Assembly (NCBI GenBank): GCA_965228435.1
Contig: OZ245818.1
Span: forward strand, 2,542,001-2,606,000
Reading direction: 5' to 3'
Source of the DNA: Hoeflea_A sp965228435
Lineage (GTDB): Bacteria; Pseudomonadota; Alphaproteobacteria; Rhizobiales; Rhizobiaceae
DNA length: 64,000 nt
Positions 42,706-51,297 of the stretch are shown piece by piece. Every line of letters begins with the position of its first letter. Position 1 is the stretch's first letter. Below the pieces are notes generated by a model, which worked only from the letters and a program-made list of their open reading frames with translations, made no database searches and was not told where the DNA came from. The position numbers were made by a program, and so were the translations under genes.

Positions 42706-43603
42706 AAGCCGCCACCGTTTTTTTGCTCCAGCCGGCGATATGATCGGCGACCGGCGTCAGCTTGACGTCGAACGTCGCCTCCAGCGGCGCCGTGTCGACG
42801 ATCATGTCGTCGTCGCCCATCTTCGCCATGGCGCCATAGAGATCGGTGAGTGCGAAACTGACGCCGGGATTGCCGAGAGCATCACCGACACGCTGACCCA
42901 AAGCGGCCGGTGTCAGCGGCTCGAAGCGCACAGGCCGACCCAGCCAATCGCTTACGAGGGCGGCCAGTTCTGTGCCAGTCAGCGCACCTGGTGTGGCGAC
43001 CTCGTAGGCGGTTCCGGCGAGATCGGGCCGTGCCAGCGCCGCCACTGCGATGCGCGCCTGATCCCAGTGCGATGTCCACATGACTTTCTGGCTCTCGCCG
43101 AGCGGCGGGTAGTCGAGAATTCCCTCGCTTTTCAGCCGAGGCGCGATCATGTCCGTCTGCAGGTTCTCCAGATAGATGCTGGGTTGCAGCACGATCGACG
43201 GGATGCCGCTGCCCAGGACTGCCTTCATGGCTGCGGTCCCGGCGTCGACGATGGCTGAGTTTGGATAGCGGTCGCCCGACGATCCGCCGGTCGTGTAGAC
43301 CAGCAGCGGCAGCGACACTCGGTGCGGCGCAGCAAAAAGTGCTTTCATCCACATGGCCGGATCGTCCGGCGACTGGGGCATGGGCAAGTGAACGAAGGCC
43401 GCGTCGACGCCGTCAAGCGCAGCGGCGACAGCATTTTCATCGTCAAGGATGGCAGCGAAAGCCTGGGCTTCCGGATGCATCTGTTCGATTTTGGCGGCGT
43501 CCCGCGCGACGGCACGAACGGACATGCCCTTGGCGAGGGCTTCGCGTACAACGGGCGCGCCCTGCGCTCCGGTGGCTCCGAAAATGGCAACATGTTGGCT
43601 CAT
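42704..43603 (-). CDS. NmrA/SDR-type NAD(P)-binding protein
   Basis: This encodes 299 residues from the ATG at 43603. HVAIFGATGAQGAPVVREAL is the Rossmann GxxGxxG loop; AVARDAAKIEQMHPEAQ and AFVHLPMPQSPDD follow the NmrA/TMR pattern. No YxxxK catalytic pair is clear, so it may be a redox sensor or a quinone/isoflavone-type reductase. It diverges from an HxlR regulator, the typical arrangement for HxlR-controlled NAD(P)H-quinone reductase genes. Confidence 0.82.
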   Translation of the reverse strand: MSQHVAIFGATGAQGAPVVREALAKGMSVRAVARDAAKIEQMHPEAQAFAAILDDENAVAAALDGVDAAFVHLPMPQSPDDPAMWMKALFAAPHRVSLPLLVYTTGGSSGDRYPNSAIVDAGTAAMKAVLGSGIPSIVLQPSIYLENLQTDMIAPRLKSEGILDYPPLGESQKVMWTSHWDQARIAVAALARPDLAGTAYEVATPGALTGTELAALVSDWLGRPVRFEPLTPAALGQRVGDALGNPGVSFALTDLYGAMAKMGDDDMIVDTAPLEATFDVKLTPVADHIAGWSKKTVAA

Positions 43604-43620
43604 AGTGGTTCTCCATGGTA

Positions 43621-43635
43621 TGATGGTTACTATCA
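43621..43635. promoter_or_regulatory. dyad between NmrA-family and HxlR genes
   Basis: TGATGGTTACTATCA is a near-perfect dyad (TGAT-GT-N-AC-ATCA), overlapped by TGGTT(N9)AACCA at 43624-43642. It lies midway in the 56-base divergent intergenic region, where a bound HxlR dimer would cover both promoters. Confidence 0.5.
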
Positions 43636-43659
43636 GGAACCACATGTAGGAGGACGACG

Positions 43660-44133
43660 TTGAGCGCGAAAGGAGGCACGATTTCATCCGATGGGCACAT
43701 GGAGGTAACCGCCGCGCAGGCCGACGCAGTCTATGCCGGGGCCGAGGCCTGGATCGCCAATGATTTCAGCGGCGCCTGTCCGGTGCGCGATCTGTTGGAC
43801 CGCATTGGCGACAAGTGGAGCGTGCTAATCATCCTTCGCCTGGGCCGGCAAACCGAACGGTTCCGGGCGTTGCTGCGCGCCGTCGACGGTATCTCCCAGC
43901 GCATGCTGACGGTGACGCTGCGCGGCCTGGAGCGCGATGGGCTGGTGCATCGTCAGGTTTTCGACACGCGACCGCCGTCTGTCGCCTATAGCCTGACACC
44001 GCTCGGCCATTCCCTGCTGGTCCACATCACCGCCCTGGCGAACTGGGCAACGGAACACGGACCGGAGGTCGCGGCCGCGCAGGCAGCTTATGCCAAGCGG
44101 GAAAGCGAGCCGTCCAGCGGCATGACACGTTGA
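43660..44133 (+). CDS. HxlR-family transcriptional regulator, TTG start
   Basis: This encodes 157 residues. The TTG at 43660 is preferred because TAGGAGG lies seven bases before it; the next ATG (43699) has no ribosome site. The winged helix (CPVRDLLDRIGDKWSVLIIL, then GISQRMLTVTLRGLERDGLV) is the HxlR signature, including the N-terminal Cys found in redox-sensing members such as QorR and HypR. It probably represses the divergent NmrA-family gene and is relieved by thiol-reactive compounds. Confidence 0.85.
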   Translation: MSAKGGTISSDGHMEVTAAQADAVYAGAEAWIANDFSGACPVRDLLDRIGDKWSVLIILRLGRQTERFRALLRAVDGISQRMLTVTLRGLERDGLVHRQVFDTRPPSVAYSLTPLGHSLLVHITALANWATEHGPEVAAAQAAYAKRESEPSSGMTR

Positions 44134-44146
44134 AGATGAAGGCTGG

Positions 44147-45718
44147 TTAGCGGCGGGATCCAGCTGACTCTGTGGAGAGTCGCAGGCCGTCGATCAGTGC
44201 CTCTTTCACTTTGGCCGAAAACACCAGGTGGTTTTCGACAAACGCTATGGGATCGATTGCGAAGGATGACATCGCCGCCGCCGCATCGGCGTGTCTTCCG
44301 AGAAGCCCGCAGCAGGATGCCAGAGCGATGTGGGATTCGATGAACCCCTTCTTGTTGCGTATGGCCTCCTGCGCGGTTTCGGCAGCCGCGTCATATTGGC
44401 CGGCGCATAATCGCCCGATGGCGAGTTGACTCAGGTACAGATGGTGCAGTGGATCGCGACGGCTGGTTGCGACCGCCTTCTCCATCCATTGAATTCCCTC
44501 ATCAAGGCGATCGGATGAAAGCGCAAGGGCAACGCCCATGACGCTGCATGCCTGTGGATCAAGCGGATTCAGGACCCTGGCTTCGGTAACCTCCTTGATC
44601 GCGAGATCGGAGCCCGGCGGAGACTGATAAAGCAGGGCCAGGGCTTTCAGGATGCGCGCCTTCGCATCCCCGGGATCGAGATCGACCGCTCTGCTGGCCT
44701 CGATCATGAAATCCGCAAGGCCCATGTCCCGGTCGGGTTCATCGAAGAAGCGCAAGCCAACCGAGTATGTCAGGGCTTTGCCGGTGTGGGCCCGAGAATA
44801 GCCAGGGTCCAATTCAATGGCTTCGGTGAACAAACGGCGGGCCTTGAGAATGTCGGGCAAGTTCATCCTGTAGACCAGCGCCGAGCCCCTCAGGTACTTT
44901 TCCCAGGCTCCGAAGTTCCTGGGTGGTTTGGCCGCAATTCGGTCGATCTCCGCCTGTTCCATCGTCGGAACGATCGCCATGGCGACCTGCTGGGTAATCT
45001 CGTCCTGTAAATCGAAAATGTCGGTCAGGCGACGATCATAGTGCTCGGCGAAGAGCTGGCGTCCCGAGGAGGTGTCCACCAGCTCCGTGGTAATTCTTAC
45101 CCGGCTACCTGCCCGCCTGACACTGCCGTCGACAACATAGCGGGCGTCCAGTTCCCGGCCGACGGTACGCGCGTCCGGCTTCTGTCCCTTGAACGAAAAG
45201 CTGGAACTTCTCGCCACCACGTAGAACCAGCTAAAGCGGCCAAGCGCCGTCAGTATGTCCTCTGCGATACCGTCTGCCAAATACTCCTGTTCGGGATCCT
45301 CCGACATGTTGTTGAACGGCAGAACAGCTACTGTCGGCCGGGTCGCGACCGGTGTCTCCGTCTGTGTCCCGTCTCCTTCAGGGCTATCGTCCCGCCGGAG
45401 ATTCAGATTCGTCGACTCAACTTCGGCAATGAAACGGTAGCCTTGCCTCGGCAAAGTCCTGATGACGGTCTGCGAAGCTCCGTCATCGCCCAGGGCCCGG
45501 CGCAAAGCATTGATGCGGCTGTTGAGCGTGCCATCGCCCACGATCCGGCCCTGCCACACGTGCTCAAATATCTCGTCTTTCGAGACCACGCGGTTTCTGT
45601 TTTCGACAAGAAACAGAAGCAGCGAAAACGCTTGCGGCTGCAGTGGCACCTCGCTGCCCTCACAGGTCAGTTCGCACCTCTCCCCGTCAATCGCAAATGG
45701 TCCAAATCTGAAGATCAT
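44147..45718 (-). CDS. winged-helix (OmpR-type) regulator with TolB-like and TPR domains
   Basis: This encodes 523 residues. An N-terminal OmpR/CadC-type winged helix (about 1-100: LQPQAFSLLLFLVENRNRVV, DGTLNSRINALRRALGD, TLPRQGYRFIAEV) is followed by a TolB-N-like domain (about 128-235: VAVLPFNNMSEDPEQEYLAD, then GIAEDILTAL) and a TPR array (about 270-500). There is no membrane helix, so it is cytoplasmic. This domain set matches the large 'adenylate cyclase-like' regulator family of Rhizobiales in which a DNA-binding domain replaces the cyclase. Its signal and targets are unknown. It has the same output architecture as the cyclase at 7776. Confidence 0.85.
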   Translation of the reverse strand: MIFRFGPFAIDGERCELTCEGSEVPLQPQAFSLLLFLVENRNRVVSKDEIFEHVWQGRIVGDGTLNSRINALRRALGDDGASQTVIRTLPRQGYRFIAEVESTNLNLRRDDSPEGDGTQTETPVATRPTVAVLPFNNMSEDPEQEYLADGIAEDILTALGRFSWFYVVARSSSFSFKGQKPDARTVGRELDARYVVDGSVRRAGSRVRITTELVDTSSGRQLFAEHYDRRLTDIFDLQDEITQQVAMAIVPTMEQAEIDRIAAKPPRNFGAWEKYLRGSALVYRMNLPDILKARRLFTEAIELDPGYSRAHTGKALTYSVGLRFFDEPDRDMGLADFMIEASRAVDLDPGDAKARILKALALLYQSPPGSDLAIKEVTEARVLNPLDPQACSVMGVALALSSDRLDEGIQWMEKAVATSRRDPLHHLYLSQLAIGRLCAGQYDAAAETAQEAIRNKKGFIESHIALASCCGLLGRHADAAAAMSSFAIDPIAFVENHLVFSAKVKEALIDGLRLSTESAGSRR

Positions 45719-45836
45719 CGGTCAGCAAGGCTCCGGCAAGAGCAAACCATGGTCCGGCAAGACAACGGCAATTTCGTCTTCATGCAAGGCCATGACCTTG
45801 ACCTTATCAATGGATCGGCAAGCCGCGGAGGTCACT

Positions 45837-46022
45837 ATGACACAAATACGCTCACCTGCTGAGAATACCATTGATCTCATCGCGCTCAAACGAGACGAGG
45901 CCCCACAACCCCGCCCTCAATTTTCAGGCAGGCGGTTCTGGAACAGGATAGCTGCGTGGTTTTGGGCCCATACCGAACACTCCAGCCGGGCTGACCTTCG
46001 CTCCTTCAAGGGGCTTTTGTGA
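45837..46022 (+). CDS. small basic protein upstream of hydrolase
   Basis: This encodes 61 residues from the ATG at 45837, which has a good GGAGG five bases upstream. It ends 39 bases before the hydrolase gene. The C-terminal half (SGRRFWNRIAAWFWAHTEHS) is an amphipathic, Trp-rich basic helix that could touch membranes. I recognise no family. It may be a leader-like small protein cotranscribed with the hydrolase. Confidence 0.5.
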   Translation: MTQIRSPAENTIDLIALKRDEAPQPRPQFSGRRFWNRIAAWFWAHTEHSSRADLRSFKGLL

Positions 46023-46061
46023 AGGGTTTCGGCAGCAATTCGCGGGCTTGGGAGACGTGAC

Positions 46062-46907
46062 ATGGACTACGCAGAGGGCCAGCGTGAGATGTCGGACGGC
46101 ACCCAGGTCTTCCTCCGCCGCTGGACGCCAGACGGTCGGAGCAAAGGTACGGTCTTGCTCCTGCACGGGGGTGCCGAACATTCGGGCTGCTATCGGCACG
46201 TGGCCGAAAAGCTCACCACGGGGGGTTACGAACTCTTGGGGTTCGATTTGCGCGGTTTTGGCAAAACGGAGGGAAAGAAAGGGCATCTGCGCTATTCACA
46301 CGTCTATCGCGATATTGACGAACTGCTGACCGAAGAACTGCAGCACCACAAAACCATCTTCCTGATGGGGCACAGCATGGGTGGTCAGATTGCCCTGCTC
46401 TATTGTCTTGATCGTCATCCGGATATTGCAGGCGTGATGGTAACCTGTCCCGGCCTGGAAATTCCGGACAAAGACCGAAGACCGGCACAACTTCTGAAAA
46501 TACTGGGCCTCGTTCTTCCCACGATCTCGGCCACTTTACCGATCGATGACAGGAAGCTGATCGGCGACACACATACGCGCGAGCGATTCAGGGCCGATCC
46601 TCTCGTCCATTTCCGCGGCACGTTCGGGATGGCCCGCGACTGGTTCAAAGGGCTCGATCGGGCAATCGCCGAAGCCGATCTGTTTCCCTTGCCACTGCTT
46701 TTGATCCACGCCGATGCGGACGAGGTCACCCTCTCCAGCGGCAGCAAGAGGTTCGCCGCCAAACATTCGGGAGACTGCACATTGCTCACCCCTGTGTGTG
46801 CGCATCATGACCTGAAATGGGAACCTGAATGGGAGTCGATTTTCGACCATGCGATCGGGTGGCTTGATGACCGTCTTCCTCCGCTGGGCAATGGGTCATC
46901 CGGTTAG
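46062..46907 (+). CDS. alpha/beta hydrolase, monoacylglycerol-lipase type
   Basis: This encodes 281 residues. LLLHGGAEHSGCYRHVAEKL (oxyanion region), GFDLRGFGKTEG, nucleophile Ser in LMGHSMGGQIALLY (about residue 109), Asp in LIHADADEVT and His in CAHHDLKWE complete the triad typical of serine aminopeptidase S33/monoacylglycerol lipases. No signal peptide. It follows a 61-residue gene on the same strand and converges with a LysR gene. Confidence 0.85.
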   Translation: MDYAEGQREMSDGTQVFLRRWTPDGRSKGTVLLLHGGAEHSGCYRHVAEKLTTGGYELLGFDLRGFGKTEGKKGHLRYSHVYRDIDELLTEELQHHKTIFLMGHSMGGQIALLYCLDRHPDIAGVMVTCPGLEIPDKDRRPAQLLKILGLVLPTISATLPIDDRKLIGDTHTRERFRADPLVHFRGTFGMARDWFKGLDRAIAEADLFPLPLLLIHADADEVTLSSGSKRFAAKHSGDCTLLTPVCAHHDLKWEPEWESIFDHAIGWLDDRLPPLGNGSSG

Positions 46908-46961
46908 CTCCCAGTTGTGGCTCCCATTGGCAGACAGCGAACAGCTGAGCACCAGTGACAT

Positions 46962-47870
46962 TTACATTGCAGCGAGAGAAGAACCTGCTCCAGCAAACCT
47001 CCGGATGAAACTCTCCGCCAAAGCTGTCACTCGGCGCGGCTGGGCGCGGGCTGGAGGGAACATCATTTGCAATGGAACCGGCGGGGGAAGATGTTTCTCC
47101 AGGACCGATATCAGCTTTCCGGTTCTGATATCGTCTCCCACGTCCAGTTCGGATTTCAGGACAATACCGTTTCCAGACAGCGCCCATGACCGGATCAGCC
47201 AACCATCATTTGCGATCCGGTTGCCCTTGACCGTGATGCGCTGTCGTTGAGGCCCTGTACCAAATTCCCAAAGGTTATCGAGGTTCCCGCCGAACCTCAT
47301 GACAAGGCAATTGTGTTCGACCAGATCGCCCGGTCGTTCGGGCACGCCGTGTTTGTTCAAATAGTCCGGCGCTGCGCAAACAAGCCGCTGATAATGTCCC
47401 AGAGTGCGGATTCTCAGCGATGTGTCGTCCATGTTACCAAAGCGGATCGCGAGATCGAATCCCTGGCCCACCAGATCGACATAACCGTCGGACAGGACAA
47501 GCTCGATCGACACGGCCGGATTACAGGCGGTAAATTCCGCGATCACATCAGATACGACGCCACGACCAAGATCGAACGGCGTGCTGATGCGCACCGGCCC
47601 GGACAGCGTTTCCGCACCGTGTCTGATCAATCCGTCGAGATCCGAGACTTCACCAAGAATTTTGGTTGCTCCGTCGACAAGGATCCGACCTTCGTCCGTG
47701 AGACTGATCGACCGGGTCGTTCGATTGAAGAGGACCACCCCGTAATGCGCCTCGAGCATTGCCAGGCGCTCGGATACCGTGGTGCTGGACAGGCCCGTCT
47801 CACGAGCCGCCGCAGCGAGGCTTCCCTTTTCGTTGATGGTCAAAAAGAGGCGAAGATTGTCGAGCAGCAT
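46962..47870 (-). CDS. LysR-family transcriptional regulator
   Basis: This encodes 302 residues. Winged HTH at about 1-60 (GSLAAAARETGLSSTTVSER), then an effector domain of the CrgA type (GPVRISTPFDLGRGVVSDV, DLAIRFGNMDDTSLRIRTL). It diverges from the monooxygenase gene at 47969. A short dyad, ATCCG(N7)CGGAT at 47872-47888, abuts its start codon and may be an autoregulatory site. Confidence 0.87.
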   Translation of the reverse strand: MLLDNLRLFLTINEKGSLAAAARETGLSSTTVSERLAMLEAHYGVVLFNRTTRSISLTDEGRILVDGATKILGEVSDLDGLIRHGAETLSGPVRISTPFDLGRGVVSDVIAEFTACNPAVSIELVLSDGYVDLVGQGFDLAIRFGNMDDTSLRIRTLGHYQRLVCAAPDYLNKHGVPERPGDLVEHNCLVMRFGGNLDNLWEFGTGPQRQRITVKGNRIANDGWLIRSWALSGNGIVLKSELDVGDDIRTGKLISVLEKHLPPPVPLQMMFPPARAQPRRVTALAESFIRRFAGAGSSLAAM

Positions 47871-47871
47871 T

Positions 47872-47888
47872 ATCCGTAATTTCCGGAT
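47872..47888. promoter_or_regulatory. dyad next to LysR start codon
   Basis: ATCCG and CGGAT arms with a 7-base spacer, followed by TTATAATATCGGAT, lie in the 98-base divergent region between the LysR gene and the monooxygenase gene. It is a reasonable but unproven LysR operator. Confidence 0.35.
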
Positions 47889-47968
47889 TATAATATCGGA
47901 TCGAAGCTATTTATCCTGAAATGTCGGCAGCGTAAATCTCTCTCAATATGAATCGAGAGGAGCCGCAA

Positions 47969-48259
47969 ATGGTCAAACTGACAATCGTTGCAAACATCAA
48001 AGCAAAACCCGAGAGCATTGACCTGGTAAAGGCGGAACTGACGAAGCTTATCGACATCACCCGTTCCGAAAAGGGTTGCATCAACTACGATCTGCACCAG
48101 GACAACGACAATCCCGCACACTTTCTGTTCTACGAGAACTGGGAAAGCCGGGAGTTGTGGCAAACCCACATGGGAGCCGCCCATCTGGCATCCTACATGA
48201 AGGCCACCGATGGCGCCGTCGCTGAGTTCACTTTGAACGAGATGACGGTTATTGGCTGA
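47969..48259 (+). CDS. antibiotic biosynthesis monooxygenase (ABM) family protein
   Basis: This encodes 96 residues from the ATG at 47969, preceded by GAGAGGAG. The dimeric ferredoxin-like fold is indicated by VKLTIVANIKAKPES, SEKGCINYDLHQDND and HFLFYENWESRELWQTH. These cofactor-free proteins oxidise polycyclic or quinone compounds (as ActVA-Orf6 and YgiN do). Divergent from a LysR gene, its likely regulator. Confidence 0.85.
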   Translation: MVKLTIVANIKAKPESIDLVKAELTKLIDITRSEKGCINYDLHQDNDNPAHFLFYENWESRELWQTHMGAAHLASYMKATDGAVAEFTLNEMTVIG

Positions 48260-48336
48260 AGATCTCAACCTGATCCATTCCCACGGGCTTGGCTGCCCCA
48301 GGCACGCCGCGCCTGGACAGCGGAGGGACGCAAGAA

Positions 48337-48365
48337 AGCCCCTGCCGCTTGTCGCGACAGGGGCT
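48337..48365 (-). terminator. probable Rho-independent terminator of the EF-hand gene
   Basis: AGCCCCTG (48337-48344) and CAGGGGCT (48358-48365) form an 8-bp GC-rich stem. On the minus strand the stem is followed by TTCTTG, a short T-rich run. It lies about 80 bases after the stop of the EF-hand gene. Confidence 0.6.
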
Positions 48366-48446
48366 CCGGCAAAAGCGCCGACTTGTCAGTTAGCCACGCA
48401 TGTCCGCTGTTTGCCCGTGAGGACCATGCGTGAGGGGTAGCGCCTG

Positions 48447-48671
48447 TTACTGACTTGCCAACGCCTCATATTCAGCCTGGTTGAGCACGCCGTCACCGTC
48501 GGCATCGGCTGCGAGCAGGGTGTCCGAGGAAACGCTCGGCATGGCTGCCATAGCTTCTTCCTTGGTAATCACTCCATCGCCATCCGCGTCGGCCACGGCA
48601 AACTCGACGGCTTGCGCGTAGGCGGCCATCGAGAATGCAGAAATTCCGACTGCCAAAAGAAGCTTTTTCAT
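48447..48671 (-). CDS. small secreted EF-hand protein
   Basis: This encodes 74 residues from the ATG at 48671. A signal peptide (KKLLLAVGISAFSMAAYAQA) exports it. Two EF-hand calcium loops are complete: DADGDGVITKEE and DADGDGVLNQAE. It probably binds calcium in the periplasm or outside; the role is unknown. AGGAGAG precedes the start. An upstream in-frame ATG (48710) would place a charged stretch before the signal peptide and is unlikely. Confidence 0.85.
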   Translation of the reverse strand: MKKLLLAVGISAFSMAAYAQAVEFAVADADGDGVITKEEAMAAMPSVSSDTLLAADADGDGVLNQAEYEALASQ

Positions 48672-48977
48672 GAGGTCTCTCCTGTTTTTGCTGAACGCCG
48701 CCTTTTCCATAGGCGGCCGCTCGCCCGGCCCTGCGCCGGACTTCCCCGAGAGTGACGCCGATTTGTGGTTGCATCGGGGACGAAAAAGGGCGTTGCAGGG
48801 ATCATTTCAGGACAAAACTGTGGGTAACCGTGATTAATATAACTTGTTGAAATATTGGAGTTATTAACGCGATTTGATGCCTCTCTCCCAGCCCAACCAT
48901 GGGGCGAGCATCGGTTCCGGGATGCCCTACACAAAGCGTGATTGACACGTGACGGGGTGGTTGGCACCATCCCGGCC
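48672..48977. other. 306-base divergent intergenic stretch
   Basis: It lies between the EF-hand gene (minus) and the methyltransferase gene (plus), so both promoters should be here. GC-rich near 48700-48760 and AT-rich near 48820-48860. I see no gene, repeat or RNA structure. Confidence 0.5.
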
Positions 48978-49499
48978 ATGACCACCGGATCGATTGCCAC
49001 CAAATCCGCGACGGCCATGTCCGACGCGCCGTCTTTTGCCTGGCCCGTCGACACGCCGATCGGCCAATTGGCCGTCGTCGAACGGCATGGCGGCATTGCG
49101 CGTCTGTGGTGGAATTCCGGTTCGACCGGCTTTGCCGAAATCCGCGAGACCCCGGCATTGAAAGAAGCCGCCGCTCAACTGACCGCCTATTTCGATGGCG
49201 ACCTGACAGAATTCGATCTGCCGCTGACCCTGTCGACCAACGATTTCAATCGCCAGGTGCAGGAGGCGATGCTGGCCATTCCCTACGGCGAAACGCGATC
49301 CTATGGCGACATTGCTCGCGACCTGGGCACCTATGGACAGCCCGTCGGCCAGGCCTGTGGCAGCAACGGCATCCCGATCATCGTGCCTTGCCACCGGGTG
49401 CTCGCCGCAGAGGGTATTGGTGGCTATTCCGGCGAAGGCGGCATCGAGATGAAGATCCGCCTGCTCAAGCACGAAGGCGGCTATCCGTTTCTGCTCTAG
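48978..49499 (+). CDS. ogt: methylated-DNA--[protein]-cysteine S-methyltransferase
   Basis: This encodes 173 residues from the ATG at 48978. The C-terminal half carries IPYGETRSYGDIARDLGT (wHTH that flips the base) and the active-site PCHRVLAAEGIGGYSGE, whose Cys accepts the alkyl group from O6-alkylguanine in a suicide reaction. The short N-terminal domain lacks the AdaA zinc site, so this is an Ogt-type enzyme and not Ada. Its 3' end overlaps a convergent gene by 35 bases. Confidence 0.92.
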   Translation: MTTGSIATKSATAMSDAPSFAWPVDTPIGQLAVVERHGGIARLWWNSGSTGFAEIRETPALKEAAAQLTAYFDGDLTEFDLPLTLSTNDFNRQVQEAMLAIPYGETRSYGDIARDLGTYGQPVGQACGSNGIPIIVPCHRVLAAEGIGGYSGEGGIEMKIRLLKHEGGYPFLL

Positions 49500-49767
49500 A
49501 TTCATGATCGCTGAGCCTGATTGAGCGGCCCTGGGCTACGATCCGAGGCCTGTTTGGAACATTCGACCTGCCCTCGGCCTTCCTCTGATCCTCTCTCATT
49601 TTCTTCAGCTCATGTGCGGGGTCTTTCCAAGGCGACGCAAGGCTGGCCCGAAAGACCTCGTTACGCGTGATGCCAATATCATTCAGAAGGTGATCGCTGG
49701 CTTGAGCCAGGGTTGTCATGACGCCGTTATGTGTCATGCGTCGACGGATCCATTTGAAAAAGAACAA
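49465..49767 (-). CDS. DUF1127-like small protein
   Basis: This encodes 100 residues. TTLAQASDHLLNDIGITRNE matches the core of the DUF1127/YjiS-type domain (L-x-D-I-G-I-T-R), preceded by a basic N-terminus (FKWIRRRM). Small DUF1127 proteins bind RNA and affect phosphate, carbon and denitrification genes in Agrobacterium and Rhodobacter. This one has a longer, charged C-terminal tail. It overlaps the ogt 3' end and diverges from a LysR gene. Confidence 0.7.
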   Translation of the reverse strand: MFFFKWIRRRMTHNGVMTTLAQASDHLLNDIGITRNEVFRASLASPWKDPAHELKKMREDQRKAEGRSNVPNRPRIVAQGRSIRLSDHESRAETDSRLRA

Positions 49768-49875
49768 GGCGTTTTCTCCATCCGGTTCTCTCTGGCCGCG
49801 GATCCTAGCGCTTTGTTGTTTTCAGGACAGTATGTTAAGTTTGGGAAATATAATCCCGTATTCCAGGATAATTTG

Positions 49876-50784
49876 ATGAACACACTCACCGCGATGGCCA
49901 CCTATGTCGAGGTTGCAAGGGCCGGGAGTTTTTCCGCCGCCGCCCGGCAATTGGGCGTCTCCACAACTGCCGTCAGCCGACATGTTGCCGACCTGGAACA
50001 AATGCTGGGCGTGACGTTGCTCCGGCGATCGACGCGCAGCGTCAGTCCAACGGAGGCCGGGTCTCAATATCTGCCGCGAGCCGCCGCGGCGCTCGAGGAA
50101 ATCAATCGGCTGAACCTTGAGATTGCCGACACCGGGGAGGAGCCTCAGGGGCAACTGAGAATCACGACGCCACCCACCGTGGGGCATACATCGATTGCTC
50201 TCCTGGCCGTCGAATTCGCCGAAACCTATCCCAAGGTCTCGCTGGAGCTCGAGATCACGCAACGGGTCGTCGATCTGGTGGCGGAGGGTTTTGACGCGGC
50301 AATCCGCTATGGCCAGTTGAAAAGCTCTTCCTTGATCAGCCACCGTATCATCGAGCTGCGCTACCAGCTCTTCGCAAGCCCGGATTATCTGAAACATGCC
50401 GGAATACCGACAAGACCGGAGGATGTTTCAAACCACGATTGCATCGGCTGGTTCGGCAGCGCCAATCCGAATGATTGGATTTTCCTGAAGGATGGCCGGT
50501 CGATTTCCGTGCCGATACGCTGTCGTCTCCAGGTTACCGACCTGGAGGCTCAGCGAACGGCGGCGCTACGCGGCCTCGGACTGGCGACCCTTCCTTGCCT
50601 GAGCGTGCAGGACGATCTGAAGGAAGGGCGGCTGGTTCCGTTGCTGACGGATCATGAGCTGCACAAGTCGATCCTCAGTCTCGTCCGTCCCAGAACCCCC
50701 TTCATGCCGACGAAGCTGCGGGTATTCATCGACTTCATCACGGCGGCGCTGCGCCGGGGTTCCGTCCCTGGAAGCAACGGGTAG
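49876..50784 (+). CDS. LysR-family transcriptional regulator (CrgA-like)
   Basis: This encodes 302 residues from the ATG at 49876 (MNTLTAMATYVEVARAGSFS). The winged helix (SFSAAARQLGVSTTAVSRHV) and effector domain (LRITTPPTVGHTSIALLAVE, DAAIRYGQL, LATLPCLSVQDDL) are complete. No obvious target is adjacent except the divergent DUF1127 gene. The next feature downstream is tRNA-Leu. Confidence 0.88.
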   Translation: MNTLTAMATYVEVARAGSFSAAARQLGVSTTAVSRHVADLEQMLGVTLLRRSTRSVSPTEAGSQYLPRAAAALEEINRLNLEIADTGEEPQGQLRITTPPTVGHTSIALLAVEFAETYPKVSLELEITQRVVDLVAEGFDAAIRYGQLKSSSLISHRIIELRYQLFASPDYLKHAGIPTRPEDVSNHDCIGWFGSANPNDWIFLKDGRSISVPIRCRLQVTDLEAQRTAALRGLGLATLPCLSVQDDLKEGRLVPLLTDHELHKSILSLVRPRTPFMPTKLRVFIDFITAALRRGSVPGSNG

Positions 50785-50861
50785 AATTCGGCTGAGGCGG
50801 CGCAAAATAAGTCATTGACAGGAAAGGGGCAGGGCCTTACATCACGCCGGCACACTGCAAT

Positions 50862-50948
50862 GCCCAGATGGCGGAATTGGTAGACGCGCCAGCTTCAGGT
50901 GCTGGTGACCGCAAGGTCGTGGAGGTTCGAGTCCTCTTCTGGGCACCA
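50862..50948 (+). tRNA. tRNA-Leu (anticodon CAG), CCA encoded
   Basis: The acceptor stem GCCCAGA (50862-50868) pairs with TCTGGGC (50938-50944), followed by A and genomic CCA. The anticodon stem CCAGC/GCTGG encloses TTCAGGT, giving anticodon CAG. A long variable arm (TGACCGCAAGGTCG region) marks a class II tRNA; the T loop GGTTCGAGTCC is standard. It lies at the left edge of a small accessory segment. Confidence 0.96.
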
Positions 50949-51075
50949 TTTTTTTACAAAATTGCACGTTACTTTGGGTCTTCGTCGAATAGGCTCTACG
51001 TCGAATACGGGGGCATCCGCCTATGATCTGCAGAGTGTGGGTCCGTTCTGATTAAGATTTCGCCTCCTTTGACCT

Positions 51076-51297
51076 TCAAGCGCAGAGAGCTCGAATGCGC
51101 TTTCTATAGTTTTCGAAGTATCGGAGCCCGAAGGCTCTGCGTTGGATAAGCTTCATTTTTCGATGATAGCCCTCCGTGATCCCGTTTGAACGAGAGAAGC
51201 GCCACATGCGTGCGGTCTCTTCCTGCCAGCTCTTTGTGAGCTTTTGACAATCCTTGAAGCCACTCTGCTTGAGCTGATCTATGGCCTCCGGCATTAA
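51076..51297 (-). mobile_element. ISL3-family transposase remnant (C-terminal end)
   Basis: About 70 residues remain: EAIDQLKQSGFKDCQKLTKS, then ARMWRFSRSNGITEGYHRKM and FENYRKRIRAL, which is the conserved C-terminus of ISL3-type DDE transposases (the TEG[FY]H motif). The N-terminal three quarters of the gene are gone; the break is at the 3' end of the AAA ATPase gene. No terminal inverted repeats are visible. Confidence 0.8.
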
